This document shows positions 19,249 through 31,805 of a stretch of 64,000 nt of DNA, piece by piece. Made by a program: the position numbers and the translations under genes. This stretch comes from Lactifluus volemus. Taxonomy: Eukaryota > Basidiomycota > Agaricomycetes > Russulales > Russulaceae. Position 1 is the stretch's first letter. Every line of letters begins with the position of its first letter. The stretch is from positions 1 to 64,000 of the forward strand of contig WTXI01000130.1 of NCBI GenBank assembly GCA_022376515.1, read 5' to 3'. The notes beneath the pieces were generated by a model. It had not been told where the DNA came from. It ran no database searches and worked only from the letters and a program-made list of their open reading frames with translations.

Positions 19249-20812
19249 TTAGGCATCACACTCGCATGTAACTTTCCCATGTGCCTGTCTGTAAACGGCC
19301 CCAGTCTCCCTGTCTTCTCGGAAAGCTCCGTGGCCCGTTGATACTGGACGGGGAGGAACGGGCAACTCGGCCTGTTTGGTTCTCTGTGGTCCCATAGACA
19401 AGATATCGTTGACTGTGAGGCGATAGCGCGCAGGGGTGATGCCTTTGCCAAAGCGACGAGTTACGTGATTCGCACAGAGAAGGCCTACTAGAATATTCGT
19501 CAAGTGGAGTGGCACGAGAGAAAACACCGTCGCCGCGGCAGAGAAGAGGGTATCACTTTCAAATCGGAGAAGCGGGCCGAGACAACCGGGTAGAGGAGAC
19601 CGAGCGTAACACGTGCCCGAAGCGGTTCCGGCATGTAACGGACTGGTCCAACCACAGCAGCGAAGAGCGCCTTGCAACACCGCTCGTGCACTAGGAGAGT
19701 ACCACTTGTTCCATGCTTCGCTCAGCTTGGCATCAAGAGAAAAGTTGGCCTTTTTGTATGTGATATACCCAACAGAGACGAAGGAGATGAACGAAGGAAG
19801 CAATAAAAGGACGTAGACGGCCAAGATAGGGCGAGAGTTTAGCAGCGTCCCGATGATGCCTATAAGTGAAGCGAGTAAAAGCAGCAGAGAGCTGAATGTC
19901 AACAAGATGAGAGCGGGAGAATCTGTGATGAGAAGAATGGGCGCTGTGGGATAAGCTATCAAGTTGAGCATGAAAAACTGTCGTACTCCCAGGCAAAAGC
20001 TGATTAGGAGACTTACCAGCAAACCAAGTCAATGTAGAAAAAACAAGACATGTCAAGCCGAGGAGAAACACGCTTGTCACGCTTGCAAGCAAGCACCACT
20101 TGTGTACCGTCCACTGCCCCACCCGGTCGAACCCTAAGCCCTGACTGTCACGTAAAGCGGCCTCCATGCTGTCTCCTCCCCACCCTCCTGCCAATTCACG
20201 TAGCCGGCGTGGCGAACGGAGACCCGCACGAAATTCTCGGGGTGTTAATCGAAAAGACTGAGGTCGTGGCCACTTCTGTGTAAATTTGTCTGCGGTAGTC
20301 AAGCGAGGGTTGAAGGTAGCGCCCATAGGAGCCAGAGAAGACGCTAGGCGACTCCCAGGGGACGAGGGTTTGGTGGAAATGAAAATGGGAAACTGCAGTT
20401 TTGGGAGATATAATGCCTTCTGGCGGGTGATGACGGATGAAACTTTGTTGGCCAACGAATGTAAGCGTGATATGATGGAAGATGCACCGGTATTCGTCTC
20501 GATGGGAGACGAAGTGTGGGGCCGGGGTTGATGTGGGCTGACTTGTGATGGGCCGGGCGGTGATGGGTGAGGGCGAGAAGGAATCGTTGTAGGGTGGAGT
20601 AACTTCGACGAAGAGGATATTGTTGTGTGCTTACTTGGGTATCCAGCATTCGGGCCCTCCCTCTGTGTAATGTGATATCCTACGGTTTGTCGCGATCCTG
20701 TTGAGACCTCCCGCAGCGAAGTCGATGATTGGTAAGCGCCTGAACGACAACGAATTGATACGTGGGTGGAAGGGGTCCGTGAGGATGAGGGAAGTGTAGT
20801 GTAGTCTGGCAT
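19249..20812 (-). CDS. Tetraspanin, basidiomycete Tsp2-like, with long N-terminal extension
   Basis: Exons complement(20017-20812) and complement(19249-19943), joined over a 73-nt intron (GTAAGT...CACAG), give 496 aa. An N-terminal ~270-residue Ser/Pro-rich, basic cytoplasmic region is followed by TM1 (KWCLLASVTSVFLLGLTCLV), TM2 (ALILLTFSSLLLLLASLIGIIG), TM3 (ILAVYVLLLLPSFISFVSVGY), a large extracellular loop with the hallmark CCG (LRCCGWTSP) plus paired Cys (GTCYARSPLPGCLG), TM4 (VFSLVPLHLTNILVGLLC) and a cytoplasmic tail. GTLLNSRPILAVY and NHVTRRFGKGITP..YRLT are strongly reminiscent of basidiomycete tetraspanins. It organises membrane microdomains. The start at 20812 (MPDYTTLP) is preferred over one at 21013, whose extra residues look non-coding. 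Confidence 0.88.
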
Positions 20813-22260
20813 GGGGGAAAGCCGTGGGGAACTTGAAGGCGGAGTCGAAGTAATTGATGTGTTTGCTCTCGGCCTCGGACGGCCAAAACTCAAATTGAAG
20901 CGAACCAGCTTCGCGGGGCTACAATTCTGGGCTTCCTTTCTTTGCTTTTTCGTCTTGAAAAAACGCAACAAAGTGATGAGTTTGCAAGTTTCTGCCGTGA
21001 CGTTATACTCCACAACAAACCATGACCAAATACCAGTTGCTGCTCCAGTAACGGCATTGCGCAGTTGATATAACCTCCGACAAGGCAGAGAAGTACAGGG
21101 CGCCAGAAGCAGTCATAAATTTGGTCCAAGTTCATATTGGCCTTCCTGTTCTCTTTGGTAGAAACCAGAAAATCTCAACTTGCGCATCATCGGGGGGTTC
21201 ACTCCCTGGAATCTCGACTTCATCACTCACCTTTTCACTCCAGCCCACCGGCAATGTACCCTTTACCACCACTGTGACGGTGAGGACCAGCGCTATTCGG
21301 TCCGATCGATGACATGATGTTGTACGCCGTATCCCCAATCGGATCTGGGTCCCAGGCCTCCAGGATTCCAGGAAATGCTAGTAGTCATTTGGTGCACAGC
21401 CAGAAGGCTTCCCAGCTTGATACGTTCATGCACTTTTCCTCTAATCGCTGTGGAGAAGCAGGGATAAAGGTGGGCTTGGTGTCATCAGCGCCTTTCCTCA
21501 CGGACAGTCTCACCTTATCGTCAAGGCACAACCCAAACATCTACCCTTGGAAAGGCGCCGGCCTGTCAAACTCTGGATGCTGATTCTGTACAGTTGAATG
21601 GGTGTTTCCCAAGTAACCATTCCCTGATGATCAAAGTTTTGCACCTCTGAGTCAAGGCACCCTCTGTTAGGGCGTTATCCATTCGCGATCGGACTGTATC
21701 CAAGGACGTATCGAGGGCCAGAGCGTTATCACGAAGTACCTCCAGCAAAGAGTGGTCAATTGGAACTCGAGGGATAAGCAGTGACCACGAGACCTGTGCC
21801 TTATCACAACAGTTCACAGCTGAAAAGGGACGGGGTCGTCAATGGCACTCCATATCAACACCCTCATATTCCCTTTCAGTGGATGCGATTCACGAATGGG
21901 TTACTGCCCTCGGTTGTGTTTTCCCTGCTGCCTTTCATCTTCTTTCCCGGAGCAAGTCCTCTTCCCCCTCACTTGCGGTCGTGATGGTCTATCCGGGGCC
22001 CAGGGACGACACGGATCCGCTATCTTTCCTTCAATGATTCCTACCTGTGCATACGCAAGAGATGTCCAAAGTTCCAAAAAAGTCCCGAAGTCTGACTGCG
22101 CAGATCCGTGAACAAGCTTAATCGCGGGGACAAAAATGGGGCGGCCTGCCCATAAGGTGAGCCTGGCCGGGTTCGAACACAGACACGCACGATCTCGGTC
22201 TTTATTTTAAGTCTCCGTTAGCTCAACCCACCTCATCCTCCTCTCAGAACCAAACCCATA
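20813..22260. other. Intergenic with weak open stretches only
   Basis: Minus-strand frames at 21132-21338 and 21566-21817 look protein-like in composition (VVVKGTLPVGWSEKVSDEVE; LLEVLRDNALALDTSLDTVR). I could not join them by splice sites or assign a family. They may be exons of a decayed gene. Confidence 0.35.
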
Positions 22261-22448
22261 CCTCCCACCCTCGTCAACACTATGAACTACCCCCTCGTGG
22301 CCCAAGTCGGAGCCATCGCTTCCGCACTCCATGCGATGGCAGGCCCGACAATCACGCATAGGGCCCGCTTATCTCCCGATTACCAGAACGTTCCCCCTTC
22401 TCACCAATGCACCAAGGTCGTCGCCGACACCGTCAGTTGTCTCCGTGA

Positions 22449-22790
22449 ATCAAACGTTTACCTTCTCCGTCTCTGCCCATACTCACCGTAATCGCATACC
22501 TAGTGCTTTCGATAGGCGTATTGGCTTTGTTTATGTTAATAGTTCGATGGCGGAATCCCTCTCAATTCGATAAGCTGGTTAATCGTGCGTCCCTCTGTTT
22601 CCTTGTTCCCCAATGGGCCTCGGTTTTTCCCCTGACCGCGCTTTATTACAAACACGCAGGGATTTACGTCGCCCATCATGGCTTGATGCAAATCAGGAAT
22701 TCCCTCACTTTTGACGCACTCATCGAGAAGCTCGCGGTGCGCATTGTCGATGGAAACGATAGTACCGACCACCCTCGAACGACGCAGTAA
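22449..22790 (+). CDS. Possible exon of a small membrane protein
   Basis: The frame is open from 22449 to the stop at 22788-22790 and encodes one clear hydrophobic helix (LTVIAYLVLSIGVLALFMLIV) followed by basic residues. No ATG precedes the helix in frame, so an upstream exon (perhaps from the ATG at 22282) would be needed. No family is recognised. It may be chance. Confidence 0.25.
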   Translation: MKRLPSPSLPILTVIAYLVLSIGVLALFMLIVRWRNPSQFDKLVNRASLCFLVPQWASVFPLTALYYKHAGIYVAHHGLMQIRNSLTFDALIEKLAVRIVDGNDSTDHPRTTQ

Positions 22791-22799
22791 GGGGCTATC

Positions 22800-25500
22800 A
22801 AACCCCACTTACGATCGCCTCCCCTCCCTCCCACGCACGCCCCACCTCCGCCCATAGCACAGCCCAGCGTGCGTGACGCCTCGCGACACACTCCGATATC
22901 ACCCGTTTATTGGTGACCCTTTCATTATTTTTCTTTTTTTTTTTTCGCTTCCTGTCGTTACGTACATAGAATTTGTGGTGCAAATGGAAGTATTGGCGGA
23001 CTTTTGTACGACTGCGCATAGTACCCTAGAATGATACTATTTCCTGGTACTGGGATCGCTACTAGTAGAAACCGTTCTTTCGGTTTACCCACGCCGAAGC
23101 AGGTGCGGCCTTCCGAGTTCCGCATGATTATCGATTATCCTCAGGCTGTGCCCTGGCAGTGCGTCTTCCGTCATTTCGGAGGACGGAACGAAAGCGTTAC
23201 GAAATAAATCCTGTAAAAAAAAATGAAAAAAATAAAGACGTTTCCGTGAAGAGCTTTGGGGCCATAGAATTGCCCATTGTCCGGAGAGGTATCTGGACTC
23301 GATTGTTTTCTTCCCGTGGAGACGTGATGGAATACTTAGAACTGGGCGATGAGAGGCGCGTTGACAAAACTCGAGAAATTATGCAGTTGCTGGACAGCAA
23401 GATCTGGAATCCGATCACGCTGTAGAAGAACTGCAGCAATGAGGAAGGCAGTTCTAGTCAGACATGACTGCACAAAACGTCAATAGAGATTTAAAAAAAG
23501 TTTAAATGGAAGAAAACGCACTCGATTCCCCACCGTCTTACGTGACATCTAGCTTTGAACCCAGCATTTGGGACGAGTACCAGAAATTCTAAGTGGGTTG
23601 AACCTTCCATCCAGCATCCGAGTCTGGCAGCGGCAGCACAGCATGAGACAACGGCTTTCGAGCAAGGACGCGATGACAACTCACCAACCCTGCCAATGGA
23701 AACAAAGCAGCCTCGCCGTACTTCATCCCTGGGTGATAGGTTTTCTTTGTTGGCTGGTGATGAGCCAACAGTGACGACGCGAGAGGGACAGTGCGGATGC
23801 AATTGCGGGGCCGCGAGAGCCTGGATAAGGCAAAAGCTTCGATATTCACAGTATTCACAGTTAGGGAAGCTGATTCCGAGGAGGTGAATCACCTTGATGG
23901 TAGGTGGTTTTCCCAGACCGCCGCTGCCGTGGGAGGGTTGTGCGAAGACCGCGTGTGAAGATCGTTACCGTACTGGTCCCAAGTTTGAGTGCCTCACGAA
24001 CGATGAATAAAACGGGACTCACGTATGCTGACCGCTCCTTTGTTGCAAACATAGCTCATGAACTTCAGTCTTGCAAAACAAAATCCCTCCAGTTCGAATG
24101 GGTAGTTGAGTTTGGGTACGTAGTAACGAGCCAACGTCACGGGAAGCGAACTGCGGAGGGGACGTGCACGAAGCACGATGTTGACTCCTCTAAGGTTTCA
24201 TTAAGGTTAGTATATCATGACTAACTTGACTCGTGGATGAAATTTGACACCTGGAGACTGCGTCGCGGGCTTCTCTGTGCCGCAGTTCCGATTCCTTAAC
24301 TAGTCGCTGCCGGCGGGACCGCGGCGGCAATTCAACACGAGACGCGGCGGGTTGAGAGTAAACTCTCACGGAGCGCGAATGCGGCTATGACTTCGGTCAT
24401 CAACGGAGTAAGTCAGTCGTCCTCCGGCAAACGGTGATGATCGCCATCTATTTCAGAAGCCGGCGAAACGAAGATCCCTACTTTTTGCATTCTCGGCACG
24501 GGCTTCTTCGGTTGGCGCGACGACGTCAGAGGCCACAATCTGACAAAGAACAAGAACAAACACGAACGTAGTTCCGTTTCAGCTGAAGAATGGATCGCCA
24601 CGCTCCGTAGTAGAACTCCTGAACCCAGTCTTTCAGCGTCTTTTCTCTCTCAGCTGAGGTGCTGGGGCAAAGCATTCAAGTTAACAAACGTTGATGTCAA
24701 GCGGGATATCACTCACAGTTTCGCTTGGATCGTAGCAATGCAAACACTGATAAGCATTTCGAGCTCTAAAGGTGAGAGAGTTATGAAACAGAGTTGAGTG
24801 ACCCCGGCGTATCTCTAACACCAAAGTCTGACATCTCATTCCCAGGAATGTCACGGTCAGCAGTTCACTTTACTGTACAAGGGACATCAATATATAAGAC
24901 GTTTATATCCCCAATTTTCTTATCCTTACCTCTCTGTGGGAAGCCAGCATGACTGGCCATGGCCGATACCAGAATTGGTGGCCACGACGTCCATATATTT
25001 GGGGATTACGCTTGATCTCGTAAAGGCACATGCGTTTTCCGCTTTCGCTCCAACTAGGCCTCTACCATAGGACCCTACGGTCTCTTCCGTTGGCCGGGTA
25101 TGGTTAGAATGGCTTTTCCAGGGGTCAACATATAACCGATACCTTCGAGAGGAGACTTGGATTACTTCAAGTACCCGCATTCGAGGCCCTATTTTCTCGA
25201 TCGAATTGGATATCTAGACACATCGATAGCAAGGAGACCGCCACTACAGTTTTGTGGGAAAGATAGCCAGACTATGAATCTAAGAGCATTGAGGCCGGGT
25301 GAGTGGGTTAGCTTCAGTGTTGGCGCTTACTATTTCCCGATATCCTCTTCTGCCCCCCCCCCCTCTCACGCGATCATGTGCGATCTGCGAATTCCAATCG
25401 CCGCTTTCCCTTCTTCCTAGGAATGTCATGTAAATCAAGCGATCGAGACGATCTCAGGACCTCCCAAATTAATATTCGCCCAGGACTCCTGGGCCTACAC
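22800..25500. other. Intergenic, no supported gene
   Basis: Frames at 23159-23425 and 23506-23887 have some protein-like segments (ENALDSPPSYVTSSFEPSIW; REGQCGCNCGAARAWIRQKL), but start, introns and family are unclear. The rest is AT/GC-mixed sequence with short homopolymers. Confidence 0.35.
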
Positions 25501-25537
25501 AAAGCCTTTGCACCGCCTCGAGGCTCTTCCTTCCAAC

Positions 25538-25841
25538 TATAAATTCACCCTCACCTTTGAAAAGGAGCGCAGCTTTACCCCCCTCCCCCCCCCATCACCC
25601 ATTTTCGACCTCAACCCATCACACAATGCGTTCCTCGCTGTGCAACATTCGAGTCGCTTCCTTATTCTTGCTCCATATGATCATCCCCTTAACTGTTTTC
25701 CCCTTCCCGGTGTCATCGCTTCCCCTCGGGCTCCCCGCCCACACTGCAGACGCGAATTCTCCTACGTACAACACGACCCGTATGGACGCCAACGTCGCCA
25801 TCGAAATTATCGCTGCCCTGTGTATGCCGAACGTCTCCTAG
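25538..25841 (+). CDS. Candidate small secreted protein behind a TATA box
   Basis: TATAAA at 25538 lies 88 bp upstream of ATG 25626. The 71-codon ORF starts with a signal-peptide-like run (RVASLFLLHMIIPLTVFPFPVSS) and then a short polar tail with an NTT sequon (SPTYNTTRMD). It may be spliced further: a GTGAGC donor at 25955 and TTCTCCATGTAG at 26013-26024 bracket a second open region to 26241 containing another hydrophobic stretch. No family is recognised. It is supported only by promoter spacing and composition. Confidence 0.3.
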
Positions 25842-26241
25842 TCACCTCCGATGACGTAGCTCACTACCTTTTAAGCGCTACTAGTCGTACTCTGTGTCCT
25901 CTTCTGGCCAACAAGCGGGACAATCATTTTACAACTCTTCGGAAGGACAAACAGTGAGCATTTCACATTTCCCGGCTAGAGATTCTCTTTTGATCCATTC
26001 TCTCCTAATCTTTCTCCATGTAGGTCTATTGACTACACCGATCACCTGGGCTCAGCAGCTCCGTATCAACACCTTCTTAGAAGGAATCTTTGCCACTTTT
26101 CTTGAAGCCGCCGACGCCGCCCCCGACGCCTCTAGAACGCATCGTGGTGGCGGTCTCTCGAATCCGATGTCGACCGCTCCTCGTGTCCAGCCGCGCCCCG
26201 AACGAGCCGCAGTCATCCAAGGGGATCCACTCCCAGCCTGA

Positions 26242-28660
26242 AACAGGACCCTCCAACGACTTTCCACATGTACCGGTTCTTTTTCTGTCATTCCTAGCTG
26301 CTAGTAACTATAAGTCTTACGGTAATCATGAAAATATGAATTTCTTTAGTGGCGGCGTGATTTACGATGGGTTGGGGGCATTTTACTCTTCGGAGCCACG
26401 ATTCGAACCGAATCAGACCGTATCTGTCGACGGGAGAGCTGCCTCTTCGGCGACTGGGGGGGACCAAGTCAACTCCGACCCCGGCCTCACAGCCCCCCCG
26501 CGTTTGTCTCGAAATAATTACGATGCGTGTTATAATAAATAGTTATTCGATCTGATAATAGGATTACACAGCCCTTATCTACGCAAAACCGTATGACGCA
26601 TGTGCGCCGTGTGGGCGATAGTGTAACACAACGAAACTTCGGTCCGCTTCCACCAACCTGAAGCCATGTGCTGAATTGAAATCGGTCTCAAAAAGGATTC
26701 AGAAAGCTCGTGGCCAATTCCGTCAAGGTTCATTTGATCCCAAGCGGTGTTTTTAGCCGCCGAAAACCTGTTGTGGGCCGAACCGAACGTCAAAACATTC
26801 GATCGGATTGTTGTGAGTTCAGACTCGGAGAAAAGGTGAGAACTCGGGTTTCTTAGGGATGCTAAGTAACACGTGCATGTCACGTGAGTTTCATTTTTAG
26901 CCACGTAGCTTCATAAATGCCGTTTTGCCTCGACGATGGGCGTCACCTTCATATCGGCAAATTAACTTACGGTGACTTCCACGCCATGGGCTATAGTAGG
27001 AAAGAACAAACCAGGTCAGGGATAGCACTGGCATCACGGCCAAAGACGGGATTTCAACCGAGAGCCTAAGGGTCACGACAAGGAAATCTATGGGGGAAGG
27101 CATCTACTTTGCCTTACAGTGGGCGTAACCGGGAGAGCAAAGCATAAATGCCGTAAAATTGGACATACAATGAGATGCCGTTGTGGGTGTCGAAAGAAGA
27201 GGACGATAAGGTTGGTGCCCCTGCTCGTCCTTTCCTTTTTGCACATTCGGAGTATGAGAGGTCCTAGAAATGTAATAGTCGCTTGATCTTAAATCTGGGT
27301 GACCTTAAATATGGGAACATACCTGTTGCAGAGAATTTGCTTTGCATGGACAAATCGACAAACGTTAAAATCACGAGTGCGGAGCTCGATCCGATCATCC
27401 ACTTCCACTGGATCTCAAGCTTTCGTGTTTGGAAATTTGAGGCTGCCATACCGTATTGCACCAGAGCCAGCTACGGCCCAAGGGGCCTAGTAGGGGCTAC
27501 TTCAGTTCTTGGTCCATGAACGCCGCGGCAATAAAAAATATTTGAATTACCGATTGTTGTGGAGTGTATCTTGATTACAGTAATGAACGATCGATCTCTC
27601 GGTGATTACTTCCGGGATCTGCGATAGAGCAGCAGGTGTGTAGTAGCCGTCGGCCGGCTAACCCAAGTTAACAAGCAATGTGCTGCGCACGCTCACACGC
27701 AATCCACCAGGTCGGCACATGTTGGTAGCTTTGGGCGATAAGAGCCTAAGGGGTATGGACAAATTCTGCGTTTGGACAGACTCGTGTTTGATCAATGCGG
27801 CTTAAGTCTAGGGGCTATTTCCCATGAATCCAAAGTCTCGGCAAGACAAACGTGGACGTGCGGTACTTACACCAATCTGCTGCTCCCATAGTGCCCATCC
27901 AGCAGCATGGCCTATTGTTGTGTGCCTTCTTCATTCTGGTTGCAGTCTGTGCTTCTTATATGTTTGGACGCGAAAGAGATGGGGTTCTTGCTTGGGGTTT
28001 AACAGTGGCGCTGCCACGCTGGCCACACATCCCCATGAGGCAGAAACGTGGGAGCACCTATCGGATCATCGCAACACCACCCTTAGTTCAACCGACTGAC
28101 ACTTCAGCAATTACCAACCGTCATAAAGGGCGTATATTTGTGTGAATGTGCGGCAATTGGGCTGTTCTATGATGGGAACTTGAAGACCGATGTTGCAAAA
28201 GAGAGGCAATTTCAGGTTAGTTGGTTTAATTGAAGGGCACCCAGAGAGCATCATTGACTCACTGGTCCCTAACGTTATTCAAGACGAAAAGAGGATAGCT
28301 TGTACCCGCTGCACAATGGCTCAATGAGTGGACGGAAGCTTTGAAGCATGAGATTCTTCACAGTGAGATACCTCTCGTGAGAAGATGTCGCCGACCTTCA
28401 GGAAATATACGGCATTTGCCGATTCGGTTCCGGTAGTCGACGGCTTCGGATCAGGTTTAGCGATCTCCGAATCCACTCCCCCGCAAAGCGGTTACAGTAC
28501 AGTGTGCCAGTGAAAGTCAAGGGAGACAACATACGACCGAGCAAGACGGTCGAACCGACTGGTTCGCTAAGAGGTCGATCTATGCCCCCAAAAACCATAT
28601 ACAGTAGCACAGCCCTGATTATGCAGCACTGGGCAGGCAATCACCGTGGACAAACAGCAC
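26242..28660. other. Intergenic, no supported gene
   Basis: Only short frames are present. One at 27852-28145 has a hydrophobic helix (LLLCAFFILVAVCASYMFG) but no start, splice or family evidence. Confidence 0.4.
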
Positions 28661-28669
28661 ATATGCAGT

Positions 28670-28964
28670 TATATAGAGTTTTCCTTTGCCTCGACAACTC
28701 CTCCTTCTTTTCCCTTTGTTCAACACACACTCTAATCCTTCCCCCTTTTCATACATGACTTTTCTTGATTTTCTTTCTTCCTTTTTCCTTATGGGCTACG
28801 CTGTCAATATCGCCGTAGCCCTTCCCATCCCCCTTTCCTTTCGACCTTCTCCTTCCGGCCTTCCAAATACACATCTAGTCGCCTCCCTGGAATTTATATT
28901 CTATTGTATCTTCACAACTGGTGAGAGCCCAGCGCGTCTCCACATCTCTCCCCCACACACATGA
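28670..28964 (+). CDS. Candidate small secreted or membrane protein behind a TATA box
   Basis: TATATAG at 28670 is 85 bp upstream of ATG 28755, nearly the spacing seen at 25538-25626. The 69-codon ORF begins MTFLDFLSSFFLMGYAVNIA, a plausible signal or anchor. Its TGA overlaps, as ATGA, the start of another frame (28961-29350) that also opens with a hydrophobic helix (SFVALLFSILGTYVLWLLG). The two could be exons of one gene or chance. No family is recognised. Confidence 0.28.
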
Positions 28965-29350
28965 CGGTCTCTCGTCCCTCTTCGTTCGTAGCCTTGTTGT
29001 TCTCGATACTAGGGACGTACGTCTTGTGGTTGTTGGGTGAGGCAAGGACACCAACTGATGTGGGGATATTATCTCGTACGTCCAACAATCTATCTCACGC
29101 TATCCGTTCCATTGATACGTGCCCGTGGTTCATTCTGCAGGGGGTGCCACATTGTTCATGGCCATACGCCGGCCCCGCTTACCCGCGTTTCTCACCGGCA
29201 CGGCGCTGGATAGTGCTGGCCAAATCTCCCAGCGCCGTGTCCCAATACGTACAGGAAGGGTATCCTACCCGGTATCGGCGGCACCGCGCAGGTTGGGTGA
29301 AACTAGTCAGCGTCCAAGTCGTCCCCAACCCAGGTCATGAACGATATTAG

Positions 29351-31805
29351 CGCCGGACTCGTCCTATGTCTCTCATTATGAATTTTTCTTATGATTTCGT
29401 TTCGCATTTTATACACTCCCGGTAGAGGATTAAGCTCGCTCCCCTTCCCCCCTTCTAGAGCTCCGTGGATGGACACATGACCCAAATTCTCTCACTCAAA
29501 TATATTACTCACGATATCCACAACAAGCTTTAGACCTACATCCAATTATCATAACGCCGTAGTAACAATGCGTTAAGTGTACGATATTAATAGCATTCCG
29601 TATCGCGCGACGACAAGGGTGACAGTAGTGGCAGTAATGTTGGACGGGGCCAGCCTGCTGATCGTCATGCCGCTTATGATGTATGATGGCCGGCACAGTT
29701 ATTAATGGGGCCTGCGGCTATCATTACGACGAAGATGCAATCGCCCGCCCTTCAGGCTTCTTTTTTTTTTGTTCCTTGAGTCCATTAAGTGAGCCATGGG
29801 GCGCATAGCCCACGCTACGTAGCACGATATCGAGATGGCGAAGACTCCCCCCATTTCTGATGCCGAAATTTTATCTCACTTACCCCCGTCCGGCCCGGCC
29901 GCATTTGTAGTACCCCAGTTCAGGTACAGTAAAGTGGTATAATTGCTCCTAAAAAAAACAAGTACAGTGTATGAGTGTCCTATGTAACATCTTACTAGGG
30001 GGATTGGGGGTGGGGGGGGGTTAGCAACCGACCGCAAGGGGTCTATCAGACTCAGGGCATCCAAGTATCAGAGAACCGGCTACTCACGGCACCGTTTTAA
30101 ACCGGCTCCGAGTCGACGGGAGGGTTTGGGATGCAGGGAAGGAGAATTGTCGCGATGTAGCATTGGCACCGATAAACTTAAACTCGGACGGAGCCTGTGA
30201 TTGAACGGATCACTCTATAACGAAACATGCAATCAAAAAAGAGGGAAAGGGGAAACTCATTCACATTTTTCACGGGGATATTCACTGCAATTGACCGGCC
30301 CCCGGGAGCAGAAGCCGGTTCACAGAAAAGGAAGGGCGTTTTAAATTTGACTTGGCTCCTTCCGGAGGATGCACGTATATATGTATGTATGTGAAAAAAT
30401 GGATGAAAATTTTTTGTTTGTTGGGCGTAAAACGATTTGGTGTCTATTGTTTGTTGTGTCTTTGCGCCCCAGGAGCCCAGCAACAGTTAAAGCGGCAATT
30501 TGACCAAAGTCACTAAACTCGGCAGTCACCAGTGCCTCACCTTTTTAGTGATTTTCCCAGTTTCAATCCAAGGGGGTTACCCGGTACCCGCTCAGTCTCA
30601 AGCTGCTACTACTACTTGTATTTGGTACATGTGTTTCACACGTGCAGTGCGCTGCGGACCATCACATCATAACAAAAGAGTGCCTGCTTATTGGGTGCCT
30701 GACGTTGTAAGAGCCTCGTGTCTCCAAAACGTGTGGCCGATGGATTGGTGGTGGGGCAGTGACGGTGAAAAAAATTACCGAGTACTGTATTTACGCCCTC
30801 GGAACAGAACGGACAAACGCCCATTCGAGCGCCCGAAACGGGTAATAGTACGGTACGTGAATCGCATAATCATATAGCTGCTCGTCACAGGGGGTACACG
30901 TTCCTTCGGCCGCCGATGAATGACACTTAAATCGATTTTCAATCGATCTCCCTGAATTGTTCATTCAAATTACGATCGTCCGCCGGCGCCGTGCGTCAGC
31001 AACAAATGGGCTTTCACCTGGTTGAGGCTGGTTCGTCCCGAGTTCCAGGAGAAACGCGGTGGGAATTACAGTCCCAAGGGCTGCTGTGGTCAAGCGGGGA
31101 GGTTATTACGAATGAAATTCACTGGCACCTCTGTTCCCCAGGTGTAAAAATCAGGGGTATGTCTTGCGTAGTGCTGCCATGTGAAGGTTATGATTACGCC
31201 GATTGGGACTCCCCCCACGACGGATTCACACCGGAGGGGGGGGGGGAAACTTCCACCCATCTACAGCATTTAGTTGATTGTAGCTGTGTGCTTCGACCCT
31301 CTTTTTTTTTTTCCTCATGGAGGTGAAAATGTTATGTGAAAGGGTCAAAATGAGACATTTTTGCGTGAGCAAAACTCTCAATTAGCAGCAGCAGTTCGCC
31401 GCCTGTTCGCGGTCGGGTTCGAACTCTTGACATATCTCTGCGCCCGCAGTCTTAATCAAATATCAGACTTTGAGTGACTTATTGGCGTATAAGTCTATTC
31501 CATACAAAAATCAAGCAGAGACTGAGTGGAGTAAACGGATTCCATTTTCGGCATATTTTCACGCACTTGGGGTGTTTACGTTATCATCATCACGTGGCCT
31601 TATTTGTCTTTCCCACACGGCTATAGCTCCTGGGGCCCTATCAAGTACAAGATATGGTGTGATATGGTGAATCCTCGACATTTCTCCATGAAAAAAAAAA
31701 GAGATGAGACGGAATTAGAAATCACTGGGGGTGCACGAATCCAGATAACATCTACATTTACGAACAATGCGATCTATACGAAATGCCAGACTTCTCTCAT
31801 TTTCA
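29351..31805. other. Intergenic, no supported gene
   Basis: Low-complexity runs (poly-T near 29760 and 31300, poly-G near 30010 and 31235) and short frames only. A degenerate tRNA T-loop-like motif lies at about 31410 but does not fold as a tRNA. Confidence 0.45.

Noticed and set aside
20538..20634. Intron in the N-terminal part of the tetraspanin (GTAAGC...TCAG)
   Set aside because: Removing 97 nt shifts into a frame that stops before the membrane region; the unspliced frame is open to TM1.
22150..22235. tRNA-like sequence on the minus strand (GTTCGAACCC and a 7-bp acceptor-like pairing)
   Set aside because: The T-stem and D-stem do not pair and three extra bases separate the T arm from the acceptor, so it is not a tRNA; at most a decayed relic.
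31400..31450. Second GGTTCGAAC tRNA T-loop-like motif
   Set aside because: Only two of five T-stem pairs form and no anticodon arm with a 7-nt loop is present.
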